From a virus: DNA of 64,000 bases. Of the stretch, positions 19,877 through 28,628 are shown piece after piece. The notes under the pieces were generated by a model. That model searched no databases. It saw only the letters and a list, made by a program, of their open reading frames with translations, and was not told the origin of the DNA. The DNA lies in IMG/VR virus record IMGVR_UViG_3300009788_000095, positions 33,540 to 97,539 of that record; one strand, given 5' to 3'. A program made the translations under genes and the position numbers. Numbering within the stretch: the stretch's first letter is position 1; each line of letters opens with the position of its first letter.

Positions 19877-21082
19877 ATGGCAGAACTAATTAAATTATTA
19901 ATTTTAAGAGGAACAGAGGCACAGATAACAAGTGCAAGTAATGATGTTGGTAAACCTTATCTTGCTACAGATACAAAGAGAGTTTATATATCAGATGGAA
20001 CTACAAAGCATTTAGTAGGTAAAGTTTTTTTTGGTCTTGATGCAAATAAGCCAACTGCAGCCGCATTGTTAACTGGTATGGTATATGTAGCAACTGATAC
20101 AACTAAAACCTATTATTGTAATGGGACAGCTTGGGTTGTAGCAAGTGTTACAGAATTGTCAGATATGACAGGAGACCTTGATGATATTTCAGATGGTTCT
20201 ACCTATGGAAAAGTTAAGAATACTGAATTGTCAAGTGGTCAAGTAGCACAGATAAGAGCGGTTACTGGTACACAAGATATTACGGGTGATACTTTAAAAG
20301 CCCATTTGGATAATCTCACAAAACATAGATTAATTAATGATGGTGGAAATGGAACGACGGAACTCTGGAGTGCTAATAAGATTGATTCTGAGCTTAATGC
20401 TGCTTCTTCTGGACAAAGTAGACAGCCAAAAGTAATTGATTTTGTTGATTGTACTGGAATACCACCAACAGAAGTTGAAGGAGATAGATATTTACTTGAT
20501 TTTGCTGTTGGTACAGTGCATGCAAATTGGGATGGAGCTGATAAAGGAGATTTAGTTCAGTTTGAAAGTTCTGCCTGGGTGATAAAAATTGATGCTTCGG
20601 ATGCTACTAAGGAAGGGACTATCACTTACGTAGATGACGAAAATGAAGATAGGATTCTTGTTAACGATGGCACACCTGATTGGGAATCAAGACCTACTGC
20701 TATCACAGCTCATAATGATTTAGGTGGACTAGATACAGGAAGTTATCGTCACTTAACTGCTCAAGAAAAAAAAGAAGCAACTCAGGCTGCCGGAACTGAT
20801 AATGAATCGGGACTTATGACGGATACTGATAAAGATAAATTAGACGGGATTGAAGCAGGAGCTGATGATAATCAAGATATTACTGCACAAAAGGGAACAA
20901 AAAGAACAGATGCAAATCCTGCTAATGGTGATGCAATTATTGAAGTTGATTTTGAAGATACGGGAACAAATATATTAGCTGTGTTAAAAGGAGCTGGAAA
21001 CGGAGTCGCTGGAACTTCTGATCAAGCAGCAAGACGGGATCGTCAACATAGATTAATTGACGTTGATGCTGGAACTCTTTAA
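19877..21082 (+). CDS. Tail fibre / receptor-binding protein (401 aa)
   Basis: ATG at 19877 with AAAGGAGTG upstream. Residues 1-90 hold two beta-rich repeats of the type 'GKPYLATDTKRVYISDG' / 'GMVYVATDTTKTYYCNG', common at fibre N-termini. Later come 'HNDLGGLDTGSYRHLTAQEK' and 'MTDTDKDKLDGIEAGAD', motifs that recur in long tail fibres. Gly, Asp, Thr and Ala-rich throughout. It probably trimerises and contacts the host surface. Neighbours up to 24555 appear to belong to the same adhesion apparatus. Confidence 0.75.
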   Translation: MAELIKLLILRGTEAQITSASNDVGKPYLATDTKRVYISDGTTKHLVGKVFFGLDANKPTAAALLTGMVYVATDTTKTYYCNGTAWVVASVTELSDMTGDLDDISDGSTYGKVKNTELSSGQVAQIRAVTGTQDITGDTLKAHLDNLTKHRLINDGGNGTTELWSANKIDSELNAASSGQSRQPKVIDFVDCTGIPPTEVEGDRYLLDFAVGTVHANWDGADKGDLVQFESSAWVIKIDASDATKEGTITYVDDENEDRILVNDGTPDWESRPTAITAHNDLGGLDTGSYRHLTAQEKKEATQAAGTDNESGLMTDTDKDKLDGIEAGADDNQDITAQKGTKRTDANPANGDAIIEVDFEDTGTNILAVLKGAGNGVAGTSDQAARRDRQHRLIDVDAGTL

Positions 21083-21095
21083 TTAAAAATAAATT

Positions 21096-21296
21096 ATGGC
21101 TAGAAATTTATATGTAAAAATCCTACGTGCTACAAAGACTCAATTAGAAAATTATGGAAGTTATCCTCTTGCAGAGGGAGAACTAGCACTTGATACAACA
21201 GACAAAGAATTGTATATTGGGACTGGAAGCACTAACAAAAAGCTTGGTGGTGTTGGTGCTGAAATGAAAAGATGGCGTTTATGGTTAGGAGCATAA
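21096..21296 (+). CDS. Small fibre-like protein (66 aa)
   Basis: ATG at 21096. 'YPLAEGELALDTTDKELYIGTGSTNK' is the short strand-turn-strand repeat found at the N-terminus of phage receptor-binding proteins such as tropism determinants. A Trp/Arg-rich end follows. Probably an adaptor of the fibre. Confidence 0.6.
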   Translation: MARNLYVKILRATKTQLENYGSYPLAEGELALDTTDKELYIGTGSTNKKLGGVGAEMKRWRLWLGA

Positions 21297-21297
21297 T

Positions 21298-21993
21298 ATG
21301 ATATTATTGGATACAAGTACAAAATTAGAACTCAAACTAAATGCAACTCCTTCGACTGAATTAGATTGGTTGTCTGTTTATATTGATACAACTAATGATG
21401 TTGCAAAACATAATGATGGAGTATCAAACGGGACTACTGATGTTATTATGGTAGCTGCACCTAGTGCCGATAAACGTCTTGTTCGTTATTTAAATATATA
21501 TAATAAGGATTCCTCTCCACAAACAATTACAATCAAAATAGATGATGGCGTTAATGAAAGAATATTGATTAAGCAAATACTAGAGCCAGAAAGTACATTA
21601 ATTTATGACTCACAAGCTGGATGGTATACCGTTCCTATTTATGTTGATAAAAAAGTAACAAAAACTATAGTAGTTGAAGCACCTGGAGTAAATGATAATA
21701 AATATATAGGGTTTACTCATAAACCTATAACCGTCTCGGAAATCAGAGCAGTACTAGTCGGTAGTTCTAATCCTTCTGTAACATGGACAATAAGATATGG
21801 ATCTGACCGAAGTTCTGGTGGTACTGAAATAGTAGTTGATGGAACAACTACAACGAGTACGACAACAGGAAGTGATGTAACAAGTTTTACTAATGATACT
21901 ATACCAGCAGATAATCACTATTGGTTAGTACTTACCGTAGTAAGTGGTATAGTAAATGAATTAGCTGTTACACCAGTTTTTAATTATACGTAA
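21298..21993 (+). CDS. Tail-tip or fibre beta-sandwich protein (231 aa)
   Basis: ATG at 21298, one base after the previous stop. Beta-rich, Thr/Asp/Val-rich sequence. The first half ('VRYLNIYNKDSSPQTITIKI') resembles tail-associated beta sandwiches, the second half a carbohydrate-binding-like sandwich. No family firmly recognised. Part of its 3' end is duplicated downstream (see 22013-22040). Confidence 0.6.
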   Translation: MILLDTSTKLELKLNATPSTELDWLSVYIDTTNDVAKHNDGVSNGTTDVIMVAAPSADKRLVRYLNIYNKDSSPQTITIKIDDGVNERILIKQILEPESTLIYDSQAGWYTVPIYVDKKVTKTIVVEAPGVNDNKYIGFTHKPITVSEIRAVLVGSSNPSVTWTIRYGSDRSSGGTEIVVDGTTTTSTTTGSDVTSFTNDTIPADNHYWLVLTVVSGIVNELAVTPVFNYT

Positions 21994-22012
21994 GGTAAAG
22001 CACAAAGTGGAT

Positions 22013-22040
22013 TGTTAACGAATTAGCTATTACCCAGTAT
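22013..22040 (+). repeat. Decayed duplicate of the end of the preceding gene
   Basis: The bases around 22013-22040 (containing ACGAATTAGCTATTACCCAGT) closely match 21953-21980 (ATGAATTAGCTGTTACACCAGT), the last coding part of the previous gene, but no frame is kept. This is probably the scar of a partial duplication. Confidence 0.45.
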
Positions 22041-22065
22041 GGGATTATGATTGAGGAGATATAAT

Positions 22066-22695
22066 ATGGCTAAATATGAAATATTAATTGGCGGAAAAGA
22101 TCAACAGAAAGCACATCGGTATAATAAAGGTGATATATTGTCTATACATCCTTGGATACGTAAAAGCACAACAGAAGTAGATCATTATGAAAATCAAGTT
22201 ATTAATGGACTTACTAAAAGAGTTCCAATAATGAAAGATTTGGATGAAGGAGTTGATTGGGGTTTGAAAGAAATTAAAAAAGGGTTGGTTGTAATAGTTG
22301 AATCAAATAAAACGATAGAAGAAATGAGACAATATACAGGTTCTATACATGAGCATAAAATATCATTTGAAAAAATAACAACACAGCAATTAAGTATACT
22401 AAGTGATGAAGATCAAAAAAATTATCAATTATATAAAGACTGTCATAGTAGGGTTGATTTAGTTGAATTAAGAAAAACAATTACAGATTTAAATGATGCA
22501 CAAATGGAAAATGAAACAGTTATATATCAACCATGTAAAAAATCTAGCCAATTAATAGCAAAGTTTTATGGAAATAATAACAATCGCTTACTTGAAGCGA
22601 AAGATGTTAACACAGTTAGTGTTGTAGCAGCTAAAGAAGCTGAAATAAATATTAATATAAATAGTATTAATCTAATTAAATCAAATATGGAATAA
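22066..22695 (+). CDS. Unknown structural-region protein (209 aa)
   Basis: ATG at 22066 (MAKYEILIGGKDQQKAHRYN) is preferred over a TTG at 22051 because GAGGAG lies at the correct distance. N-terminal 50 residues look like a small beta barrel ('HRYNKGDILSIHP'); the rest is helical. It sits between fibre genes and is probably a fibre or tail accessory. Confidence 0.6.
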   Translation: MAKYEILIGGKDQQKAHRYNKGDILSIHPWIRKSTTEVDHYENQVINGLTKRVPIMKDLDEGVDWGLKEIKKGLVVIVESNKTIEEMRQYTGSIHEHKISFEKITTQQLSILSDEDQKNYQLYKDCHSRVDLVELRKTITDLNDAQMENETVIYQPCKKSSQLIAKFYGNNNNRLLEAKDVNTVSVVAAKEAEINININSINLIKSNME

Positions 22696-22698
22696 TAA

Positions 22699-24555
22699 AT
22701 GTCAAGTAGTAGACGTAATGCAGTAAATGAAAATATTTCAACCTATGATAGTGCTGGAGGAAAAGATTATTCGGACTTGGGTGTATGGGAAAGTTTTACT
22801 GATATTGACCTCGTATCTGCTGCACAGTCTGAAGTGCTTGAGTGTTACAAAGGTGTACATGATGATGATGTGAATATGGTAGGATCAATAAATAATTCTT
22901 CATATCATAGAATTATCCGACCGGCTCCAGGAGAAGGACATAACGGGATTCCAAAACTTGATGGAACTGTAGTAGCGTTTTCTAATACATCGAATCTTAG
23001 TCCGTTTTGGTTGGCTGAAAATTATGCACAAATACAAGATTTAGTTTTAAAGTCAACCGTCAACGAAGCAGCCGATCGTTTTGTCATTGTTATGGATGAC
23101 ATCTATGATTATCAAAAGGCAATAGGATGTTTGGTTGTAGACAGCACAAATACTGGTTCAGGATCACTACTTGTTGGAATTTTATTTTATAATAATCATT
23201 TCATAATAAATTGCTTAATTCATAATTGTGAGCGAGTAGGGTTTGGAGGTCTTAACGCTGGAGGAACAGGCCTTTGTTATAATTGTGGTTCTGATAGCAA
23301 TGATGTTGGATTCCAATCAAATGTTCAAGTCACAATTGTAACAAATTGTGTGTCTTCAAATAATACGACATTAGATTGGGATACCGCCGCTGGTGGTTCT
23401 TTTACAACAACGACGTGTACTGCAGAAAATGATACACCGGTATTTAATGATGCTGCAAATGATGATCTTAGACTTGATGAAACTGATTATATATGTAGAA
23501 AGAAGGGTACTGATTTAAGTTCCGATGGAGTATTTGCTTTCGATGATGATATAATGTTTAATACTAGAACTTTTTGGGATATTGGATTTCATGCAAATTT
23601 TGATTTATCATCTCGAATAAAAGCAACAAATGAAAATGTAAGTACTTATGATTCAGCAGGTGGAAAAGATTATAGTGATCTTTCTGTTTGGGAAGCATTT
23701 ACTGATATTGACCTCGTATCTGCTGCACAGTCTGAAGTGCTTGAATGCTATAAAGGTGCACATGATGATAATATTACTTTTAGTGGAGCCACAACTAATA
23801 TATCTTATTTTCGTATAATAAGAGCAGCAAGTAGCGAAGGACATTCAGGTGTTCCATTAAGTGATGGATCATGTGTTGAATTTCACAATACTGGTAATGT
23901 AGAATTGATTTATCTCAATGAAGAATATGCTATAGCACAAGATTTAGTTGGAAAGTTAACACAAAATACAGGTGGTCAAAATGCATGTTTTAGAATAGCT
24001 GGTCCAAGTGCAAAATCGGTTGGGTGTATTGCATATGATTCCACAAATGCTGGTGCTGGTAATTTAGATGGATTTCAGCTGTATGACCATAATACCATAA
24101 TAGTTAATTGTTTAGCTCATAACGTGAAATCAAGAGGGGCTATGTACACTATGGGTGGTGGTAATACAGGATATATATATAGTTGCACTTTTACGAATAA
24201 TGGTACAACAGGAGTATTTCAATGGACAGGTACAGCAATAGGAAAAAATATTTTAGCCAGTGAGAATGCTATAGATTTTGCAGGTACAATTACGAAAACA
24301 ACATGTAATGCGGAGGGATCAAACCCTGTATATAGAGATGCTGCAAATAATGATTTTAGATTATCCGGGGTAGATACAATTGGAAGAAATAACGGTACGG
24401 ATTTAAGTGGTGTTGCTCCTGAAAGTGAGGCAGTATTTCCATTTAATGACGATATACATGATAGAACTATGGGAGGTTCTAAGCCTGGTAAAAATAGAGT
24501 GGGGTTATGGGGTATAGGATTTTATCAATTTTATAGTAGAGCTTATGTAACATAA
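22699..24555 (+). CDS. Tailspike-like protein with internal duplication (618 aa)
   Basis: Two halves of about 300 residues start with almost the same block: 'STYDSAGGKDYSDL' then 'VWE.FTDIDLVSAAQSEVL' , 'ECYKG.HDD'. Short strands rich in Asn, Gly, Thr and Cys ('NCLIHNCERVGFGG', 'NCLAHNVKSRGAMY') with regular spacing indicate a right-handed parallel beta helix, as in polysaccharide-degrading tailspikes. Each half ends with 'FNDDI..RT..WDIGF'-like close. No catalytic residues can be named. A 47-bp stretch is identical between the halves. Probably host surface binding or depolymerisation. Confidence 0.7.
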   Translation: MSSSRRNAVNENISTYDSAGGKDYSDLGVWESFTDIDLVSAAQSEVLECYKGVHDDDVNMVGSINNSSYHRIIRPAPGEGHNGIPKLDGTVVAFSNTSNLSPFWLAENYAQIQDLVLKSTVNEAADRFVIVMDDIYDYQKAIGCLVVDSTNTGSGSLLVGILFYNNHFIINCLIHNCERVGFGGLNAGGTGLCYNCGSDSNDVGFQSNVQVTIVTNCVSSNNTTLDWDTAAGGSFTTTTCTAENDTPVFNDAANDDLRLDETDYICRKKGTDLSSDGVFAFDDDIMFNTRTFWDIGFHANFDLSSRIKATNENVSTYDSAGGKDYSDLSVWEAFTDIDLVSAAQSEVLECYKGAHDDNITFSGATTNISYFRIIRAASSEGHSGVPLSDGSCVEFHNTGNVELIYLNEEYAIAQDLVGKLTQNTGGQNACFRIAGPSAKSVGCIAYDSTNAGAGNLDGFQLYDHNTIIVNCLAHNVKSRGAMYTMGGGNTGYIYSCTFTNNGTTGVFQWTGTAIGKNILASENAIDFAGTITKTTCNAEGSNPVYRDAANNDFRLSGVDTIGRNNGTDLSGVAPESEAVFPFNDDIHDRTMGGSKPGKNRVGLWGIGFYQFYSRAYVT

Positions 24556-24634
24556 TAGTAGTAAATAAAGTAGGAAGGATGGTGAAAAAGTTTAGCGTAA
24601 AGATGTTATAGGTAATTTTAAGGGAGGTTTGGTT

Positions 24635-25141
24635 ATGAATAGTAGTTATAGATTAAAATGGTTAACTTTATGTTTTATGATGGGTTTTGTATATCTCAGT
24701 ATAGAGGTAGTGTTTCGGGCTATTATTGGGGATATGGTAGGAGTACATAAGTTAATCTTCTGGAGTCTTGGTGGTTGGACTACATTGTGGATGCTTCCCG
24801 TAGGCGGGATATGTGGTGTACTACTTGGACTGCTGAATGAGATTAAAATATTAAAAAAGTGTATCGTATTAACCCAGTGTTTAATTGGTACGTTTATAGT
24901 TTTGTTTGTGGAGTTACTACTAGGTATTATTTTTAATTTAGGTTTTGGTTTGTCGTTATGGACATATGCTGGTTGGTCATATAATATATTAGGTCAGATA
25001 TGTTTACCTTTTGCGATCATATGGTTTTTCTTATGCCCTTTTGTATTTTGGTTGGATGATTTTTTGCGGTTTGCTTTATATGGCGAAGATGCAAAGTACT
25101 CTGTGTTAGTTCCTTATAGAAAATTATTTACTTTAAAGTGA
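24635..25141 (+). CDS. Multi-pass membrane protein (168 aa), ABC_trans_CmpB-like
   Basis: ATG at 24635 follows AAGGGAGG. Four membrane segments are visible (about 10-30, 45-65, 80-105 and 118-145). Motifs 'GGWTTLWMLPVGGICGVLLGLLNE' and 'LWTYAGWSYNILGQICLPFAIIW' fit the putative ABC-transporter type IV (CmpB) family, which is common in Firmicutes. In this late block it may act in the envelope, for example in lysis or superinfection exclusion, but that is guesswork. Confidence 0.6.
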   Translation: MNSSYRLKWLTLCFMMGFVYLSIEVVFRAIIGDMVGVHKLIFWSLGGWTTLWMLPVGGICGVLLGLLNEIKILKKCIVLTQCLIGTFIVLFVELLLGIIFNLGFGLSLWTYAGWSYNILGQICLPFAIIWFFLCPFVFWLDDFLRFALYGEDAKYSVLVPYRKLFTLK

Positions 25142-25479
25142 GGTATACGGTGTTTACTTTGGGGGATACTGTTACCATCTGTGTGATTGTCTTTGCTGCC
25201 GGAGGCAGTTACGCTCTTTTAAAGAAAGATGTAATTTTCATTAAAATAGTTTTAAGTTATTGGTTTGGGTCTGGAAAAGAAGGAGAAGAAGGTAGTGGCA
25301 TTAAACGATTAAAATTATACATTCAGCAAGAGCTGAGTGTAATGGATAAACGATATGAAGAACGATTTATAATTTTAGAAAGAAGAGTTAAAGCGTTAGA
25401 GGAGATTGCCGGGTTAATTGAAAAAGCTCAACAATATGAGTTTAAAATTAATAAACATAGAAATAATAAACATAAATAA
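25138..25479 (+). CDS. Membrane protein with cytoplasmic coiled coil (113 aa)
   Basis: GTG at 25138 overlapping the previous stop. Residues about 5-27 form one membrane segment, followed by a long helix with heptad spacing (residues 55-100, 'YIQQELSVMDKRYEERFIIL'). This topology is typical of spanin-like or holin-accessory proteins, but no family is recognised. Confidence 0.6.
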   Translation: MRYTVFTLGDTVTICVIVFAAGGSYALLKKDVIFIKIVLSYWFGSGKEGEEGSGIKRLKLYIQQELSVMDKRYEERFIILERRVKALEEIAGLIEKAQQYEFKINKHRNNKHK

Positions 25480-25487
25480 AGGTCTAT

Positions 25488-25748
25488 ATGTTAAAAACAT
25501 ATATTCTTAACCTTATAAAAAAAGAGTTTGGGCATGAAGCCTTTAAACTATTTAAAGATAATGATGATGAGGATACTATAAAGATTATACTAAAAGCTCT
25601 TGTTAACAATAAACTTAAATCGAAATATATTTCTATAAAACAGGCTGCAACCTGTTTGCGACTTATTAAGTATTTGGAAAAGAACGGTGTCCTAGATAAA
25701 GACACTTTAAAGATGATAAATGGTATTGATTATAAAGAATTTGAATAA
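25488..25748 (+). CDS. Unknown helical protein (86 aa)
   Basis: ATG at 25488. All-helical, Lys/Asp-rich: 'KEFGHEAFKLFKDNDDEDTIKIIL' then 'YISIKQAATCLRLIKYLEKNG'. Helical hairpins of this kind occur in small adaptor proteins. No family recognised. Confidence 0.6.
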   Translation: MLKTYILNLIKKEFGHEAFKLFKDNDDEDTIKIILKALVNNKLKSKYISIKQAATCLRLIKYLEKNGVLDKDTLKMINGIDYKEFE

Positions 25749-25768
25749 CTTAGAGGAGGAAAATAATT

Positions 25769-25987
25769 ATGAAATTACAAGATAATATTTCTTATGGTAA
25801 ACAAATAGTTAATAGAGTTAAAGAAATACCTTTAAAACTTTGCAGTATGTCTTTTTTAACTTGGGCTTTATTGTTATTCCTGTGGACAAAAGGAAAAATA
25901 GATTTTCAGGGTATTGACTTTTTAGTGTTTACTGCAGCTGTTATAGGTATTAAAGCTTATAAGGCAATAAAAGAAAAGGGGGAGTAG
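25769..25987 (+). CDS. Holin-like small membrane protein (72 aa)
   Basis: ATG at 25769 with AGGAGGAAAA upstream. Two hydrophobic segments (about 24-41, LCSMSFLTWALLLFLWTK, and 46-62, GIDFLVFTAAVIGIKAY) are separated by a short charged loop, and the C-terminus is basic. The pattern and size fit class II holins, although the nearest lytic enzyme (15078-16430) is on the other strand 10 kb away. Confidence 0.5.
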   Translation: MKLQDNISYGKQIVNRVKEIPLKLCSMSFLTWALLLFLWTKGKIDFQGIDFLVFTAAVIGIKAYKAIKEKGE

Positions 25988-26211
25988 TGGCGGATTATAT
26001 TTATACCCCATATAAACATGTGCAGTCTACAGCTTCAGCGGAGTGGACGGTTATTCATCGTAAAAAAAGATCAGTAACTTTATCTATATTTGATGATTCT
26101 GGTAAACCCGTGTTTGCTTCCTGGGAGCCGATCGATGATAGCACACTGGTAGTAAGGTTTAAAAAGAACGGTGTAGATTTTGCTATGTCTGGTCATTGTG
26201 AGGTATTTTGA
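25987..26211 (+). CDS. Small tail/baseplate-type protein (74 aa)
   Basis: GTG at 25987 overlapping the previous stop. Beta-rich sequence ('AEWTVIHRKKRSVTLSIFDDSGK...') resembling small phage tail proteins with 'PFS.Aseeti.h.lgr.p.V.v.dssG' layout. Probably a structural or tail-tip accessory. Confidence 0.5.
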   Translation: MADYIYTPYKHVQSTASAEWTVIHRKKRSVTLSIFDDSGKPVFASWEPIDDSTLVVRFKKNGVDFAMSGHCEVF

Positions 26212-26657
26212 TGGTTTATACTACTATAGATAATCCTGTATATCCTTTAGGTAGATTTCCTACCGATCTTATTGGTGAGGATGTATATTATAAAATAGTT
26301 AATCATGCGAATACTGTTGTTGTTGCAAGGACAGCTACGGGTGTTGTTGAGGTAGGGTATGGGGCTTATGGTATTTTACTTTCTTTTGATACGGTAGGGA
26401 ATTTTGTTATTATTTTTGATATTGATGGTACCGATTATGTAGCTTCTGAGAGTATTAACGTTACATTAAATCCGGATGAAAGTAGGGATAATGTAAAACG
26501 TGAATTTCAGCAATATAATGCTGATAAGTCTGTTAAGAAAGTAAGGATACTGAAAGCGAGGGACGGTGATTTTAATAATCCTGATATTATAAAAGAATTG
26601 ACATTTGAATATAATACCGATAAGACAATTAGTGTTATGAAAGAGGAGGTATTGTGA
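26211..26657 (+). CDS. Tail-associated protein (148 aa)
   Basis: ATG at 26211 in a TGATG overlap with the previous gene. N-terminal beta-sandwich-like region ('NPVYPLGRFPTDLIGEDVYY'), then 'SFDTVGNFVIIFDIDGTDYV' and a C-terminal segment of alternating strands ('YNADKSVKKVRILKARDGDF'). No family recognised; position among tail-tip genes suggests a structural role. Confidence 0.5.
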   Translation: MVYTTIDNPVYPLGRFPTDLIGEDVYYKIVNHANTVVVARTATGVVEVGYGAYGILLSFDTVGNFVIIFDIDGTDYVASESINVTLNPDESRDNVKREFQQYNADKSVKKVRILKARDGDFNNPDIIKELTFEYNTDKTISVMKEEVL

Positions 26658-26857
26658 GTTATAGTTCCAGGGAGCAAAGTTTACCTTTAGCTACAGAAGG
26701 GTATGTGCTAGGTGTAAGAGAAAGATTTATTCAGAATACTAAACTATCGGATGGTATTGTAGCGCAAGCTAATATAGCTGTTAAAGATGTAAAGATTGTC
26801 ACACTTCGTATAAGTGCTCCTTCAAAGCGATTAAATTTAAGTCTGAGTAAGAATTAA
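26654..26857 (+). CDS. Small unknown structural-region protein (67 aa)
   Basis: GTG at 26654 overlapping the previous stop. Sequence 'YSSREQSLPLATEGYVLGVRERF' then beta-rich. No family recognised. Confidence 0.5.
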   Translation: MSYSSREQSLPLATEGYVLGVRERFIQNTKLSDGIVAQANIAVKDVKIVTLRISAPSKRLNLSLSKN

Positions 26858-26868
26858 GGTGGTTAATT

Positions 26869-27228
26869 ATGGCTAAACTAGCAGAGGTTGAGGTATACGC
26901 TAATGATACAAAACTTTATTTAGAAATTACATTAGATGACGGAGATACGACTAATCCTCAGCCAATTGATTTAACTGATGTAATGTATATTCTTATTAAG
27001 GTGGCTGATAGTTTTGATGCAGAAACAAATCATTTTGTTGGTGAGTGTGAGATTGTCGGGGATCCTGCGGATGGTAGTATTCGGTATAAATTTTTATCAG
27101 GTGAGCTGGAGAGGGGCGGCTGGGTAGGAGAAATATCGTTAGTTTATAATGATTATGAGGTTCAGACAATGGGTCATTTTAAGCTGAAAGTTAAACCTGA
27201 TTTACCAAATAATATTGTAGGATATTGA
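26869..27228 (+). CDS. BppU-N-like baseplate/tail accessory protein (119 aa)
   Basis: ATG at 26869 with AAGGTGG upstream. The layout 'DTKLYLEITLDDGDTTNPQPIDLTDVMYILIKVAD...DPADGSIRYKFLSGELERGGWVGEISLVYND' matches the beta-sandwich domain found at the N-terminus of phage baseplate upper proteins and many short phage head or tail proteins. Alternating strand pattern fits. It is probably a virion structural accessory. Confidence 0.6.
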   Translation: MAKLAEVEVYANDTKLYLEITLDDGDTTNPQPIDLTDVMYILIKVADSFDAETNHFVGECEIVGDPADGSIRYKFLSGELERGGWVGEISLVYNDYEVQTMGHFKLKVKPDLPNNIVGY

Positions 27229-27231
27229 TTT

Positions 27232-27618
27232 ATGGTATTAGTTAGTGTAGGTCTTTTTTTATTAGCGGTATCCCTGGTTTTTTCGATAGTACTTTTTTGT
27301 ATGTCCTTGTCTAAGATAAAGATTGGAGGTACTATAAATGTAAACATACCTCAGAACGGATATCATAAATTTGCAGGTGTTGATCCTGCTCAAGGTAAAG
27401 ATAGGTCTGAAATGACAATGGTCGAACATCCCGGACCAGATGGTAGTACGATTAGTTATCCTACAGCTGTTCCGGATATGAGTATACTTGATAGTGCTAA
27501 AGTTGAAACTAATATGGATTCGGAAACATTAATTATTAAAGGTAATACCAAGGGTAGCGATATTAAAAGTGCTGCAGCAGAACTTAAAAAAACTAAAAGT
27601 AGCAAGGGGTTAAAATGA
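27232..27618 (+). CDS. Membrane-anchored protein (128 aa)
   Basis: ATG at 27232. One N-terminal membrane helix (residues 1-26, VLVSVGLFLLAVSLVFSIV), then a soluble 100-residue tail containing 'KFAGVDPAQGKDRSEMTMVE' and a Lys/Ser-rich end. The ATGA overlap with the next gene suggests that it works with the actin-like protein, perhaps as a membrane anchor. That link is inferred from position only. Confidence 0.55.
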   Translation: MVLVSVGLFLLAVSLVFSIVLFCMSLSKIKIGGTINVNIPQNGYHKFAGVDPAQGKDRSEMTMVEHPGPDGSTISYPTAVPDMSILDSAKVETNMDSETLIIKGNTKGSDIKSAAAELKKTKSSKGLK

Positions 27619-28628
27619 AGGGTTTAGATATTGGGACAGCATTTATTGTTTGTATGGAGCAAGGTACTGAGGGGAACCAGGTAGTTCGTAGTGAGAGAGA
27701 TGCTTTTTTTGAAGTACCTCCAGGTGAGTTTACAAAAAATATGCTTAACCAGTCTGGGGTTAATTATGTTAAGATGGACGACAAACTATATGTTATTGGT
27801 GATAAAGCTATGGAATTTGCAGAGGTGTTTGGTAGTGAAGCGCGTAGGCCACTTGCTCGTGGCTATATCAGCCCACGAGAAAAAGAAGCGCTTCCTATTT
27901 TAAATCAGATTATTAAGGCTGTAGCCGGTAAAATAAATGAAAAAAATGAGAAATTGATATTTTCGGTACCTGCGGATACTATTGATGATTTTCAGAGACA
28001 GAATGCCTTGGTATACCACAGAGAGAGTATAGCTACACTTATAAGACATATCGGGTTTGAGCCTATTGCACTTAATGAAGGTTTAGCGGTTATTTATTCT
28101 GAACTAAAAGATTATCAATTTAGCGGCCTAAGTTTAAGCTATGGAGCCGGAATGGTAAATTTTTGTGCGTCTTGGCTATCAGTGCCTATTCCTGAGCTTA
28201 CTTTTGCAATAGGTAGGGGCGGTGACTGGGTAGATGAAAGTGCTGCCCGAGCTTTAGATGAGAGTATTGCAGTAGTTTGCGGGATGAAAGAATCTCCAAA
28301 TGAATTTAATCTTAATGATAATTATGAATCTGGTATTCCTCAGGCATTAAGTATTTATTATAAAGAACTTATCAGGTATACACTAATGACCTTAGAACGT
28401 GCATTTTATAAAATAAAAAGGCGGTTTCCTAAACCGATACCTATTGTTATAAGTGGAGGAACTACATCTCCTCCTGGATTTTTGAACCTATTTACCGAGA
28501 TGACAAGAAAATGTATCTTTTCTAATTTTAAAGGAGATAGGATAGAGATAGGGGATATAATCCAGGCCGGTAATCCATTGTACTCTGTAGCTCAAGGTTG
28601 TATGATTAAGGGTGTGATAGATGGGTAA
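27615..28628 (+). CDS. Actin-like ATPase of the ParM/MreB fold (337 aa)
   Basis: The actin/Hsp70 ATPase fold is shown by phosphate-1 'GLDIGTAF' (3-10), connector 'NEGLAVIYSE' (154-163), phosphate-2 'LSYGAGMVNF' (174-183), a 'GRGGDWVDESAA' segment (200-211) typical of filament-forming relatives, and the adenosine motif 'IVISGGTTS' (277-285). Length suits ParM/Alp-type actins rather than Hsp70. The usual partner is a DNA-binding adaptor. The small gene 28621-28908 overlaps its stop and is a candidate. Phage-encoded actins have been linked to plasmid-like segregation or replisome positioning; here it lies upstream of terminase genes. Confidence 0.8.
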   Translation: MKGLDIGTAFIVCMEQGTEGNQVVRSERDAFFEVPPGEFTKNMLNQSGVNYVKMDDKLYVIGDKAMEFAEVFGSEARRPLARGYISPREKEALPILNQIIKAVAGKINEKNEKLIFSVPADTIDDFQRQNALVYHRESIATLIRHIGFEPIALNEGLAVIYSELKDYQFSGLSLSYGAGMVNFCASWLSVPIPELTFAIGRGGDWVDESAARALDESIAVVCGMKESPNEFNLNDNYESGIPQALSIYYKELIRYTLMTLERAFYKIKRRFPKPIPIVISGGTTSPPGFLNLFTEMTRKCIFSNFKGDRIEIGDIIQAGNPLYSVAQGCMIKGVIDG

